Positions 37,790 to 48,087 are shown, counted from the stretch's first letter. The stretch is DNA of 64,000 bases from Oscillospiraceae bacterium (GCA_015065785.1 SVPR01000002.1:101374-165373), one strand, 5' to 3'. Numbers and translations are program-made. Notes: generated by a model from the letters alone, not told the origin.

Positions 37790-39433
37790 ATGAAAGAGAA
37801 TAAAAAGATTAATTACAACAAAGAAATTTCTGATGGCTCACTTTACAATCAGACTATAAATACAATAACAAAAGATGAGATTGATAAGGCGTTAGAAATT
37901 TTAAATAAATATAAGGAGGGAAAGAAAAATTTTGAAGCACGGATTATCGACAATGAACAGTGGTTTAAAATGCGACATTGGGAGCAGATGCGAAATAGCA
38001 CGGGCGATGAATTCGCTTCCGCGTGGCTCTTTAATTCAATCGCTAATAAGCATGCTGATGCTATGGATAATTACCCGCGTGTTAACTGCTTACCACGAGA
38101 GGTGAGCGATAAAGAAACAGCAAATATTTTAACTGAAATATTGTCAGTTGTATTTGAAAGAAATGATTTTGAAAAAATCTATAGCGATACCTGGTGGTAT
38201 AAATTAAAGGCGGGCACAGGTGTTTATGGCATTTTCTGGAATCCGAAAAAGCAAAATGGTTTAGGCGATATTGAGATTAAACAGCTTAATCTGCTTAATA
38301 TTTTCTGGGAGCCGGGCGTAAGAGATATTCAGAAAAGTAAAAATATGTTTTATGTAGAGCTTACTGATAATGATGTTTTAATTTCAATGTATCCACAGCT
38401 GAAAGGTAAGCTTGGCACATCTACAATTGAGGTTTCAAAATACATATATGATGATAGCGTTGATACCGCTAATAAAAGTGCGGTTGTGGATTGGTATTAT
38501 AAAAAATTCATAAACGGAACAGAGGCTTTGCATTACTGCAAATTCTGCAACGGTGAAATTCTTTATGCTTCTGAAAATGATGATATTTATTACGAAAAAG
38601 GCTTTTACAGCCACGGGCAGTATCCGTTTGTTTTTGATACTTTGTTTGTAGAAGAGGGCACACCGTGTGGCTTTGGTTATATAGACATAATGAAGGATGC
38701 CCAGAAGCAGATAGATATTTTAAACAACGCTTTAATAAAAAATGCCGTTATGGGTACAAATAAGCGATATTTTATCAATTCATCGGGCGCAGTGAATGAA
38801 GAAGAATTTGCCGATTGGAGTAATAGCTTTGTTCATGTTAATGGCAGTAATTTAGGCGATGACAGTATAAGAGAAATCAAGTCAAATCCTGTTCCTGAAA
38901 TTTATCTTGGAATTCTGAACAGCAAAATAGATGAATTAAAAGAAACAAGTGGTAATCGCGATTTTTCACAAGGTGGTGTTTCAAGTGGTGTTACGGCAGC
39001 TTCGGCAATTGCCGCACTTCAGGAAGCAGGTAGTAAATTGACACGCGATATGGTAAAAGGTGGCTTCAGAGCGTTTTGTGAATTAAATAAATTAGCTATA
39101 GAATTAATCAGAGAATTCTATGACGAGCCAAGATTTTTCAGAATTGTTTTACCAAATGGCAATGAAGAATTCATTTCTTACGATAACAGTGGGTTAATGA
39201 ACGAAAAAGAAAGCAACATTTTTGGTGTTGCAATTGATGGCAGAAAGCCTGTTTTTGATATTAAGGTTTCCAGTGAAAAATCAAGCCCGTTTACAAAAAT
39301 AAGTCAGAATGAGTTGGCTCTCCAGCTTTATAACGCAGGGATGTTTAATCCGGAATATCGTGAACAAGCAATTTTTGCTATAAATATGATGGATTTTGAG
39401 GGTAAAAGTGAGGTATTGAACAGATTGAGATGA
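37790..39433 (+). CDS. Phage portal protein
   Basis: 547 aa; position after TerL; SGVTAASAIAALQEAGSKLTRDMVKGGFRAFCEL, typical of podovirus-type portals. Confidence 0.85.
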   Translation: MKENKKINYNKEISDGSLYNQTINTITKDEIDKALEILNKYKEGKKNFEARIIDNEQWFKMRHWEQMRNSTGDEFASAWLFNSIANKHADAMDNYPRVNCLPREVSDKETANILTEILSVVFERNDFEKIYSDTWWYKLKAGTGVYGIFWNPKKQNGLGDIEIKQLNLLNIFWEPGVRDIQKSKNMFYVELTDNDVLISMYPQLKGKLGTSTIEVSKYIYDDSVDTANKSAVVDWYYKKFINGTEALHYCKFCNGEILYASENDDIYYEKGFYSHGQYPFVFDTLFVEEGTPCGFGYIDIMKDAQKQIDILNNALIKNAVMGTNKRYFINSSGAVNEEEFADWSNSFVHVNGSNLGDDSIREIKSNPVPEIYLGILNSKIDELKETSGNRDFSQGGVSSGVTAASAIAALQEAGSKLTRDMVKGGFRAFCELNKLAIELIREFYDEPRFFRIVLPNGNEEFISYDNSGLMNEKESNIFGVAIDGRKPVFDIKVSSEKSSPFTKISQNELALQLYNAGMFNPEYREQAIFAINMMDFEGKSEVLNRLR

Positions 39434-39440
39434 TAGTTTT

Positions 39441-39761
39441 ATGACAAAGGTTTATTTCAGAGAATATTATGACCGCTACTTAATTATTGTTGAGGGTCAT
39501 TCAGGATTTAATGAAAAAGGTAAAGATATTGTCTGTTCAGCAGTTTCAATTTTAGTTTACACATTATTGAATATGCTGAAAGACGAAGAAAGCGACAAGC
39601 GTCTTATTTTAAGACGCGAGGTAATAAGAGACGGATATTTTTGTGTTGAGGTTGAGCCGTTTGAGTTCTCCAAAAGCAGAACCAAAGGAATTATAGATAC
39701 TGCTATTATGGGACTTGCACTGCTCAATGAAGAATATCCAAAGAATGTTAAATTAGAATAA
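39441..39761 (+). CDS. Prp-family cysteine protease (phage-encoded)
   Basis: VEGHSGFNEKGKDIVCSAVSILVYTL: His20/Cys32 in the GHxxxxxxGxDIVCxxVS Prp motif. Confidence 0.87.
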   Translation: MTKVYFREYYDRYLIIVEGHSGFNEKGKDIVCSAVSILVYTLLNMLKDEESDKRLILRREVIRDGYFCVEVEPFEFSKSRTKGIIDTAIMGLALLNEEYPKNVKLE

Positions 39762-39840
39762 TTTTTATTAATTAGTTATATATCTTGCAAGATTTTATAT
39801 ATATGACACTTCGGAAAGACGATGAAGAAAGGATTTTTTT

Positions 39841-40602
39841 ATGAAATTAAAAAGAAAAGAAAAATTGAATTTACAGCTTTTTAGTGAAAGTGGAGTAGAA
39901 GCAGTAAATTCACAATCGGGCGAAAATATTTCTGCTGACGCCGGGCAGGTAGAAAATTCTGTAACTGCAGACGATGAATTTGAGAGTTTAATTGATGGTA
40001 AATTCAAGGAGCAGTTCAGAAAAAGAACGCAGAGCATTATAGATAAGCGGTTTAAAGAAACAAAGCAATTGGAGGAATTCAAAGAAAGCGTTTCGCCGTT
40101 AATTCAGAAGCTTAATGAGAAATATGGCGTTGATGAGGGTGACACAAAGGCTTTAGCTGAAAGAATTTTTAATAAAGAAAACGAGATTGATAACAAAAAT
40201 ACGAGCAATGAAAAAGCTGAACATAACACTCTCAAAGAACAAGTTGCTTCGTGGGTAAAAGAAACTGATGAAATTAAGGAATTCTATCCCGATTTTGATT
40301 TTAAAAATGAACTAAAAAACAGTTCTCTTTTCGGAAAGCTTTTATATAACGGCGTTCCTTTAAAGACCGCGTTTGAGGTAATTCACAAGGATGAAATTTT
40401 AAGCGGTGCTATGACCTACACAGCACAAAAGGTGCGCGAGCAGGTTGTAAAGGGAATTGAAGCAAAGGGCAGACGCCCTTTAGAAAACGGAATTGCCTCT
40501 GAAAGCGGAATTGTAACTTTAACCGATGTCAATGCTCTAACTTCAAAAGATATTTTAAAAATATTAAAACAAGTAGAAAACGGTGCTAATGTAAAATTTT
40601 AA
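39841..40602 (+). CDS. Phage scaffold protein with N-terminal Prp-type motif
   Basis: MKLKRKEKLNLQLFSESG...; acidic/charged helical protein between portal/Prp and capsid. Confidence 0.8.
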   Translation: MKLKRKEKLNLQLFSESGVEAVNSQSGENISADAGQVENSVTADDEFESLIDGKFKEQFRKRTQSIIDKRFKETKQLEEFKESVSPLIQKLNEKYGVDEGDTKALAERIFNKENEIDNKNTSNEKAEHNTLKEQVASWVKETDEIKEFYPDFDFKNELKNSSLFGKLLYNGVPLKTAFEVIHKDEILSGAMTYTAQKVREQVVKGIEAKGRRPLENGIASESGIVTLTDVNALTSKDILKILKQVENGANVKF

Positions 40603-40631
40603 TTTGTTGGCATCAATAAAAAGGAGTAATT

Positions 40632-41642
40632 ATGACAAATTTTAAATTAAATCTTCAATTATTTGCAGCAGGTGATGTAGTAAACGCAACAACAAGCACA
40701 GAGCTTTCAGGCGAAATGAAAACATTTTATGATAAAACACTTATCACACTTGCTTCACCTTATCTCGTTCACGACCAATTCGGTCAGAAGCGTGATATTC
40801 CAAAGAATGGCGGTAAGATTATTGAGTTCAGAAAGTTTTCATCACTTCCTAAAGCACTTACACCTCTTACAGAGGGCGTAACACCAAGTGGTAATAAGCT
40901 TAATGTTTCAGCAATCAGTGCAACTGTTGAGCAATATGGTGATTATATTGAGCAAACAGATTTACTTGAGCTTACTGCAGTAGATAACACAATTGTTGAG
41001 GCTACAAAGCAGCTTGCATCACAAGCAGGTCTTACAATGGATACAATTGTAAGAAACGAGCTTGTTGGTGGTACAAATGTTATGTATTGCCCAAAGGTAG
41101 CAGACGGTGCTGAAACTATTGTTACATTAAGAAGCGAAATTGATAAAACAGCGCTTTTAAGAGTTAAGGATGTATTCAAGGCAGCAGCAGAATTAAAGGC
41201 AATGAATGCTCCGAAAATCGACGGCTACTATGTCGGAATTATCCACCCTTATGTTGCTTACGACCTTATGCAAGAAGCAGGCAATCAGTGGATGGAGGTG
41301 CAGAAATACACAACTCCTGAGAATATGCTCAACGGTGAAATTGGTTGTCTTGGTGGTGTGCGTTTTGTTGAAAGCACAGAGGCAAAAATCTGGCAGGAGG
41401 GTAAAGAGAACAGTGCAGTTTTTGCAACCCTTATTCTTGGTGCCGATGCTTATGGTGTAACAAGTGTTACCGGTGGTGGAATTGAACATATCGTAAAACA
41501 AAAGGGTTATGGTAACGACCCACTCAACCAGAGAAGCTCAATCGGTTGGAAAGGTCTTAAAACTGCAAAAAGACTTGTTGAAGAATATATGGTCAGAATT
41601 GAAAGTGGTTCAACCTTTAGCGGTAGCGCTAAAACTAACTGA
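40632..41642 (+). CDS. Major capsid protein, N4-gp56 family
   Basis: MTNFKLNLQLFAAGDVVNATTSTELSGEMKTFYDKTLITLASPYLVHDQFGQKRDIPKNGGKIIEFRKFSSL. Confidence 0.88.
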   Translation: MTNFKLNLQLFAAGDVVNATTSTELSGEMKTFYDKTLITLASPYLVHDQFGQKRDIPKNGGKIIEFRKFSSLPKALTPLTEGVTPSGNKLNVSAISATVEQYGDYIEQTDLLELTAVDNTIVEATKQLASQAGLTMDTIVRNELVGGTNVMYCPKVADGAETIVTLRSEIDKTALLRVKDVFKAAAELKAMNAPKIDGYYVGIIHPYVAYDLMQEAGNQWMEVQKYTTPENMLNGEIGCLGGVRFVESTEAKIWQEGKENSAVFATLILGADAYGVTSVTGGGIEHIVKQKGYGNDPLNQRSSIGWKGLKTAKRLVEEYMVRIESGSTFSGSAKTN

Positions 41643-41687
41643 TAATTCGAGTATATTTATATTAAAAACACTGTATAGATAGTAAAA

Positions 41688-41728
41688 ACACGGTAAAAAT
41701 GGGCGTTTTTCACGCATTTTTACCGTGT
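41688..41728. promoter_or_regulatory. Strong hairpin between capsid gene and next phage gene
   Basis: acacggtaaaaat-gg-gcg-tttttca-cgc-atttttaccgtgt; no T-tract follows. Confidence 0.6.
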
Positions 41729-41736
41729 GAGAAAGG

Positions 41737-41958
41737 ATGTTGAATATGGCAAAAAATACAGAGAAAATGGTAACTGTCTTTATTCCAAAGGAATCAAGAA
41801 ATGATACAGAACGCTTTATTTCTGTTAATGGTGAAAGAATTCTTGTGCAAACAGGTAAAAGCGTTGAAGTCCCTGAAAGATTTGCAGAGGTTATTAAAAA
41901 CAGCGAAAAAATGGCTGCTGTTTCTGCCGAGTACATTGATAAAAATATTTCTCTTTAA
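41737..41958 (+). CDS. Hypothetical phage protein
   Basis: 73 aa, follows capsid. Confidence 0.65.
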   Translation: MLNMAKNTEKMVTVFIPKESRNDTERFISVNGERILVQTGKSVEVPERFAEVIKNSEKMAAVSAEYIDKNISL

Positions 41959-41969
41959 GGTGGTGTTTT

Positions 41970-42347
41970 ATGACTGCTTCTGAAGTTTTAGAAATTTATA
42001 ATTTAGAAAATCAGAATGATGTATCTGAAAAATTAAAAAAGCTCTGGATTTCAGAGCTGGATAAAAAAATAGTTGGCGAATTAAATAAGGGCAGAGAAAA
42101 TCTTAGGGAAACTTATTATACACCTGAAAGCGATATTTCTTTTAAGCTGAATGCCCCGACAGAATATTCTGAGATTTATTTGGTTTATTTAAAAATGAAG
42201 ACTGATTATCTCTTAGGTGAAACAGGGCGCTATAACAATTCTGCAATGATTTTTAACCGTCTTTATTTTGAAATGTCTAATTTCATAAGTCGGAATTTTA
42301 AGACTATTAAAAATAATTCTTTGAAGGTGGAATTAAACAATGCTTAA
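41970..42347 (+). CDS. Hypothetical phage protein, candidate portal/tail adaptor
   Basis: 125 aa; position between capsid and nozzle-like protein. Confidence 0.55.
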   Translation: MTASEVLEIYNLENQNDVSEKLKKLWISELDKKIVGELNKGRENLRETYYTPESDISFKLNAPTEYSEIYLVYLKMKTDYLLGETGRYNNSAMIFNRLYFEMSNFISRNFKTIKNNSLKVELNNA

Positions 42348-44097
42348 GCCGACAATTGAATATATAAATAAATCAGAAGAGTTAATTTCATCTTTTTCAG
42401 GCTACAATAAAAATTTAAAGATACCTGAAAACAGTTTTTATGATGAGGAAAACATAACAAGCGATTTTTCACCGGTTTTTTCACCAAGAAATAAAAGAAT
42501 TAAATTCAATGTGTCAGGAGAAAGGCTTCACGGGTTATTCAGTAAAGCTTCAATCTGCTACATAAATAACGGAGTGCTCTATTATGGCGGACAAGCTGTT
42601 TCAGGCTTGAGCTTTCCTGACATTCCGGCAGAACGCAAATTTGTGTCAATAGGCGCATACCTTTTAATTTTTCCTGACAAAGTTTATTTGAATACCAATA
42701 ATCCGGCTGATTCTGGCTCTCTTGAAGCGGAGTTTGAAACTTCTGAGGGAACAGTGGTTACTTTTTCGCTTTGCAGGTCAGATGGTACTTTATATGAAAA
42801 TTATATGTTCGGCAATTCTGCACCTGAATCACCACAAAACAATGATTTGTGGGTAGATACTTCTGTAACGCCAAATGAACTGAAGCAATATTCAGAAGCT
42901 ACTGAAAGCTGGGTGAGCATCGCTTCAACCTATGTGAAGATTAGCTACAGTAACATTGGTAAGGCATTCGGGCAATATGACGGTGTAACAATAAGCGGTT
43001 GTGAAAGAGGTGATTTTAACGGAGCGTTTATTGTCGCAGATAAGGGTGACGATTATTTAATTATTTCCGGAATTTTAAATGAAGTTTTTAAACAAGTAAC
43101 ACCTTTAAAAATATCAAGAAAATTACCCCAAATGGATTTTTTCTGTGAGAACGGCAACAGAGTCTGGGGTTGCTCATCTGAAACAAACGAAATATTTTGC
43201 TGTAAATTGGGCGACCCGAAAAACTGGAATTGCTTTATGGGTATTGCATCAGACAGCTACGCAGTCAGTGTAGGTACTGACGGTGAATTTACAGGAGCTG
43301 TAAGCTATAAAGGCTATGTTTTATTTTTTAAAGAAAATTGTGTTCATAAAATTTATGGCTTTAATCCACCGTTCACTGTTAATACAAGCTACATCCGTGG
43401 AGTGCAAAAGGGTAGCGAAAAATCACTGGTTACAGTTAACGAAACACTTTATTATAAATCACCAAACGGAATTGTTTTATATGATGGTGGTCTGCCTATA
43501 AGCATTTCTGAAGTATTTGGTACGGATTATTATTTTAATGCTGTCGCAGGTGCTTTAAGAGATAAATATTATGTCTGTATGACAAATAAAGATAATGAAA
43601 GAATTCTTTTTGTTTATGATGAAGTAAAAAATGTGTGGCACAAAGAAGATAAAATAGATATTAAAGAATTCAGAAATCATAATTGCAATTTGTATTTCAT
43701 TGCGAATGACGGTGAAACAAAAAGACTTTATTTAGCCGATAGTGTAAATAAATACGGGAATTTTTCAGGTGAATTATCAGGCTGCACTGTTGAAGATGAT
43801 TTTACCTGGTCGGCCGAAACGGGTATCTGGGGCTTATCTTTACCAGAAAAGAAATATTATTCTAACATAAATATTCGCTTAACAGGTGAAAATGGTGCAG
43901 AGTTAAAAGTTTATTTTCAATTTAATTCTAATGGTGAATGGGTAAAAAAAGGCGAATTTATTATAAATAAAACCGGCTCAGTTAATTTAGCTTTTCAAAC
44001 GCCTCGTTGCGACCATTTAAAAATTAAATTAGAGGGAAAAGGTGAAATAAAAATTTTCAGCATTTCACGGAAAATAGAAAGGGGAAGCGAAAAATAA
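42340..44097 (+). CDS. Phage tail nozzle/stabilisation-like (predicted beta-propeller) protein
   Basis: 585 aa with propeller-like repeats (NRVWGCSSETNEIFCCKLGDPKNW..., GYVLFFKENCVHKIYG). Confidence 0.6.
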   Translation: MLKPTIEYINKSEELISSFSGYNKNLKIPENSFYDEENITSDFSPVFSPRNKRIKFNVSGERLHGLFSKASICYINNGVLYYGGQAVSGLSFPDIPAERKFVSIGAYLLIFPDKVYLNTNNPADSGSLEAEFETSEGTVVTFSLCRSDGTLYENYMFGNSAPESPQNNDLWVDTSVTPNELKQYSEATESWVSIASTYVKISYSNIGKAFGQYDGVTISGCERGDFNGAFIVADKGDDYLIISGILNEVFKQVTPLKISRKLPQMDFFCENGNRVWGCSSETNEIFCCKLGDPKNWNCFMGIASDSYAVSVGTDGEFTGAVSYKGYVLFFKENCVHKIYGFNPPFTVNTSYIRGVQKGSEKSLVTVNETLYYKSPNGIVLYDGGLPISISEVFGTDYYFNAVAGALRDKYYVCMTNKDNERILFVYDEVKNVWHKEDKIDIKEFRNHNCNLYFIANDGETKRLYLADSVNKYGNFSGELSGCTVEDDFTWSAETGIWGLSLPEKKYYSNINIRLTGENGAELKVYFQFNSNGEWVKKGEFIINKTGSVNLAFQTPRCDHLKIKLEGKGEIKIFSISRKIERGSEK

Positions 44098-45059
44098 TGT
44101 ATGACTTAAATTTATCGGTACCCAACATTTCTACCCCTAAATATTCAAACGATGAAAAGTTTTATTTATTAAAAAATTATTTATATGAATTAAATGAAAC
44201 CTTGTCCTTTGCCTTGAGCAATTTAGAATTATCAAACTTTTCAGAGGGCTTGAAAGTGAATATTGAGTCTGTTGAAAAAAATAAAACAGAAATAACTGAT
44301 TTAAAAGATGATGCTTTAAAAAAATTCACAGAATTAAAGAACAAAATAATAATTACAGCCGATGCGGTTTTTCAGGAATGCAATACTGTAATCGAAAAAA
44401 GCGAAAAAGAAATATTATTAAAAGCTGATGCGAGTTATTTGGCACAATCGGAATTTGGTGAGTATAAGAATCAGACGGCTACTGCAATTCAGGAGAATTC
44501 AGAAGCAATAAAATTAAATGCAGGTAACATAGAAACAACAAGTAATGATTTAGAAAACTATAAATCGCAGAATAATGCAGAATTAAGTGTTCAGGCAACT
44601 GCAATAATGGCTCAGGTTGAAAATATGTTTGCTAAAAAATCAGAGCACGATGAGTTTACTGAAGCTATTTCTTCACAGATAACACAGACTGCAGATAATA
44701 TCACCGAAATTTTTTCGCAAAGGCTAGAAGATACTAATGTAGATATTTCTACATTAGGTGGCACAGTTTCAGAGCTTGTTTATTCACTTGACGCTTACAT
44801 AAAACGAGGCGAGTTAGAAAGTGGTGTTTATGGAATCGAAATCGGCAGAAGCGACAGTAATATTAAAGCTCGTTTTACCAATGACAAGCTCTCGTTTTTT
44901 CAGGGGAATATTGAAGTAGCTTTTATATCGGGAAACAACCTGTATATCACAAGGGCGGAAATTACCGACTATCTGAAAATAGGTGATTCAAACAACGGAT
45001 ACTTTATTTTTGATGTAAGCGACAATGGCTTGGAGGTGAAATGGTCTTATGGCAGTTAA
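44097..45059 (+). CDS. Phage tail/structural protein with coiled coil
   Basis: 320 aa; central coiled coil (TATAIQENSEAIKLNAGNIETTSNDLENYKSQ). Confidence 0.6.
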   Translation: MYDLNLSVPNISTPKYSNDEKFYLLKNYLYELNETLSFALSNLELSNFSEGLKVNIESVEKNKTEITDLKDDALKKFTELKNKIIITADAVFQECNTVIEKSEKEILLKADASYLAQSEFGEYKNQTATAIQENSEAIKLNAGNIETTSNDLENYKSQNNAELSVQATAIMAQVENMFAKKSEHDEFTEAISSQITQTADNITEIFSQRLEDTNVDISTLGGTVSELVYSLDAYIKRGELESGVYGIEIGRSDSNIKARFTNDKLSFFQGNIEVAFISGNNLYITRAEITDYLKIGDSNNGYFIFDVSDNGLEVKWSYGS

Positions 45060-46809
45060 AATTTTTGGTACCTGCAGCGGAAGCTCTGGAAAAAAGTATG
45101 ATATCTGGCTTGAGGTGACAGAGAATTCTCACAGCATAAAAAATAACACAAGCAACCTGACGATAAATTTAAAGTTGAAGAGGAATGATGGCTACACGGG
45201 TTCGGCATATAATTTGAATGAATCCGAGAATTTTGTTAAAATTACGATAAACAATACTGCCAAATCAAGCAGAAACTTGACTATTGATACAAGAAATAAC
45301 GCGACTGTTACTTTGTGTAGCTGGAGTGGAGATTTTACTCATAACCAGGATGGTAGCTTGACAGTTTCACTTGGTGGCTCTTTTACAATGAGCGGTACTT
45401 CGCTTTCAGGCGGTAGTGTCAGTGGTAGCTTTAAATGTATTACAATACCCAGAGCCTCTTCATTTTCTCTTGATAAAACCGGTGCTAAGCCTGATGATAA
45501 TGTGACCTTAACAATTTCAGCTGCTTCAAAAGATTTTAAGCATACAGCAGTTTTTGAAATTGGTAGTTATAAAAAAACACTTTCATTAGCTTCAGGCATT
45601 ACAAAGGCTAGCCTGACTGTTCCTGTTGAATGGTTAAATGCAATTCCAAATTCAAAAAGTGGCTCTGTTAAAGTAACTCTGAAAACCTATAATTCAAATA
45701 CTTTATTAGGAAGCTCGACTAAACATTTTAAAATTACAATTCCTGAGACGGAAGAATATTTGCCTGAATTTGAATTTAATTTGTCTTATGACTCGAGAGG
45801 AATGCTTCCGGGAATCTGGAGTGCAACCTTGCAAAATATAACGCTTCTCACTGTCACTATACCAGAGCCAGTAATAAAATATGGTGCAACGCTGGCTAAC
45901 TGCATTATTTCTGTAGGAAGTCAGAGCAAAAGTGGTTTAAGCAATACATTCGACTTAATTGAAGCAGGCGTAATTACTGCGAAAATAAATATTACTGATT
46001 CAAGAGGGTTTTGTAAGAAGAAAGAATTTCTGATTCAGGTTGACGGTTATGCAAAACCAAAGGTTTATTGCACGAGCATTTATCGTTGTGATTCTTCCGG
46101 TAAACCTGTTGAAAATGGAACATCTGTAGCTATTGAATTCCAAAAAGAATATAGTGTCGTGCGTGGTCTGAATCTTGGTCGGGTTTATGCACGGTATAAA
46201 AAGAATGGTTCTACTGATTACGGAAGTTCAACATTGTTGAATTCTTCACCTTTCGTTATAAACGGAGCATTTGATGTTGCTTCTTCTTATGATTTTATAT
46301 TATCAATTACAGATGAAGTGACAAAAACGCCATTTGAAGTATCTAGAACGCTTCCAAGTGGCAGTATTCCTTTTAATATAAAACAAGGTGGTAAGGGTGC
46401 CGCTTTTGGTTGTTATGCAGAAGCGGACAATGAATTGACGGTTGGTTATGATTTGAATGTTAAAGGTGTATTTAAGTATGACTCGCTTAACAATAGTGTT
46501 ACTGCAATGTCTTGCTCAAAATTTGTTCATCTGGATGTCAGAAAGTATAGTAGCTTAAGATTAATTTCAATAAACGCAAAGGTTGAGATATTAAATAATT
46601 TACCTGCTAATTATAATAACGAGCTTTTTCAAATTGGGGGTTTAAGCTTCAAGCATACATATCCTCTTCCGGTTCATTTTGATTACCATTTACCTAGTTC
46701 GGGTGTAATCAGTGCATATATCAACACTTTAGCAATAGTAAAGGTAGCTAATCAGGAAGGCTTTACTGCAGGCGACACAGTAAACATAAATGGGATTATT
46801 GATTATTAA
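45049..46809 (+). CDS. DUF859 family phage minor structural/tail protein
   Basis: GTCSGSSGKKYDIWLEVTENSHSIKNNTSNLTINLKLKRNDGYTGSAYNL. Confidence 0.78.
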   Translation: MAVKIFGTCSGSSGKKYDIWLEVTENSHSIKNNTSNLTINLKLKRNDGYTGSAYNLNESENFVKITINNTAKSSRNLTIDTRNNATVTLCSWSGDFTHNQDGSLTVSLGGSFTMSGTSLSGGSVSGSFKCITIPRASSFSLDKTGAKPDDNVTLTISAASKDFKHTAVFEIGSYKKTLSLASGITKASLTVPVEWLNAIPNSKSGSVKVTLKTYNSNTLLGSSTKHFKITIPETEEYLPEFEFNLSYDSRGMLPGIWSATLQNITLLTVTIPEPVIKYGATLANCIISVGSQSKSGLSNTFDLIEAGVITAKINITDSRGFCKKKEFLIQVDGYAKPKVYCTSIYRCDSSGKPVENGTSVAIEFQKEYSVVRGLNLGRVYARYKKNGSTDYGSSTLLNSSPFVINGAFDVASSYDFILSITDEVTKTPFEVSRTLPSGSIPFNIKQGGKGAAFGCYAEADNELTVGYDLNVKGVFKYDSLNNSVTAMSCSKFVHLDVRKYSSLRLISINAKVEILNNLPANYNNELFQIGGLSFKHTYPLPVHFDYHLPSSGVISAYINTLAIVKVANQEGFTAGDTVNINGIIDY

Positions 46810-46824
46810 AGAAAGGAGAATTGT

Positions 46825-48063
46825 ATGGCAAACAGAACTATTTCATTCGGTTCAAGTGGTGATGATGTAAAGAAGCTTCAACAAGCTCTGAATAGCGCGG
46901 GTTATAGCCTTGAGGTTGACGGCAAATTCGGCTCAAAAACCCAGAGTGCTGTAAGGTCTTATCAACAAAAGAATGGGCTTGCTGTTGACGGGATTGTAGG
47001 TGTTAATACCTGGAATAGTCTTTCCAAGTTGTCAACTGGTAACAGTAATCAATCTTCAAATAAAAGCCAGACAGCTAATACAAACAGTGCTTCAAAAATT
47101 AAAGAGCCTACAACAAAAAAACGACCTACATACGAAAAAAACGAGAATGTTATTTCGGCAGAGAACAGTCTTTCAGATTGGGAAAACAATAAGCCTCAGG
47201 AGTATGAAAGTAAATATTCACAAGAGATTGAAGCTATTTTAGATGGTATTCTTAATCGCGAAAAATTCCAATATAATATGAATGCAGACCCGTTATACAA
47301 TCAATACAGGGAGCAATACATAAACAATGGTAAAAAGGCTATGATGGATGCAGTTGCAAACGCTTCAGCTCTGTCTGGTGGTTATTCTAATTCTTATGCA
47401 GTTACTGCGGGAAATGAGGCTTATAACGAGCAATTAAACAAACTTAATAATATCGCTTTAAATTTGTATGACAGAGCTTATGCGAAGTATAAAGATGATG
47501 GCGATTCTTTGGTCGATAAAATTACTGTTTTGCGTGGGTTAGACGGTGATGATTACAATAAATATCGCGATGAATTAAGCGATTATTATAAAGATGGTGA
47601 CTATTTATTAAATAAGTTAACTTCTCTTTCTGATGCTGATTACAAGGCTTTTCTGGAGGAGGTAGAGGCTTATGAAAATGATAGAGATTATGAATATAAG
47701 AAATATTTAGAAGCCTTAGAGCAACAAAATTATTATGACAAATTAAAGTTTGAACAAGAGAAATTTAATGAAGAAATGGCTTTTAAAAAGGCAGAAGCAG
47801 AGCGTGACCAGCGAAATGCCGACAGAAGCTATGCTTTATCTGCTTCAAAGGCTTCATCATCATCTTCTTCAAGCAAAAAATCATCAGATAATTATGTGAA
47901 GAGCACCGTTCTGCCTAAGACTTATGAGCATTTTGTTAATATGACAGGCTACACAGGTATTTTGACAAAAAATGAATTCAATCAACGGAAATATGTAAAA
48001 GAAGAGTATGGTAATTATGACAATTATCTTTTAGAAATGTATTATAAATACGGCTTTAAATAA
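46825..48063 (+). CDS. Phage structural (possible internal/ejection) protein with N-terminal peptidoglycan-binding domain
   Basis: GSSGDDVKKLQQALNSAGYSLEVDGKFGSKTQSAVRSYQQKNGLAVDGIVGVNTWNSL; NADPLYNQYREQYINNGKKAMMDAVANASALSGGYSNSYAVTAGNEAYNEQL. Confidence 0.7.
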   Translation: MANRTISFGSSGDDVKKLQQALNSAGYSLEVDGKFGSKTQSAVRSYQQKNGLAVDGIVGVNTWNSLSKLSTGNSNQSSNKSQTANTNSASKIKEPTTKKRPTYEKNENVISAENSLSDWENNKPQEYESKYSQEIEAILDGILNREKFQYNMNADPLYNQYREQYINNGKKAMMDAVANASALSGGYSNSYAVTAGNEAYNEQLNKLNNIALNLYDRAYAKYKDDGDSLVDKITVLRGLDGDDYNKYRDELSDYYKDGDYLLNKLTSLSDADYKAFLEEVEAYENDRDYEYKKYLEALEQQNYYDKLKFEQEKFNEEMAFKKAEAERDQRNADRSYALSASKASSSSSSSKKSSDNYVKSTVLPKTYEHFVNMTGYTGILTKNEFNQRKYVKEEYGNYDNYLLEMYYKYGFK

Positions 48064-48087
48064 TTCTTTTTATGAAAGGTATAAGAG

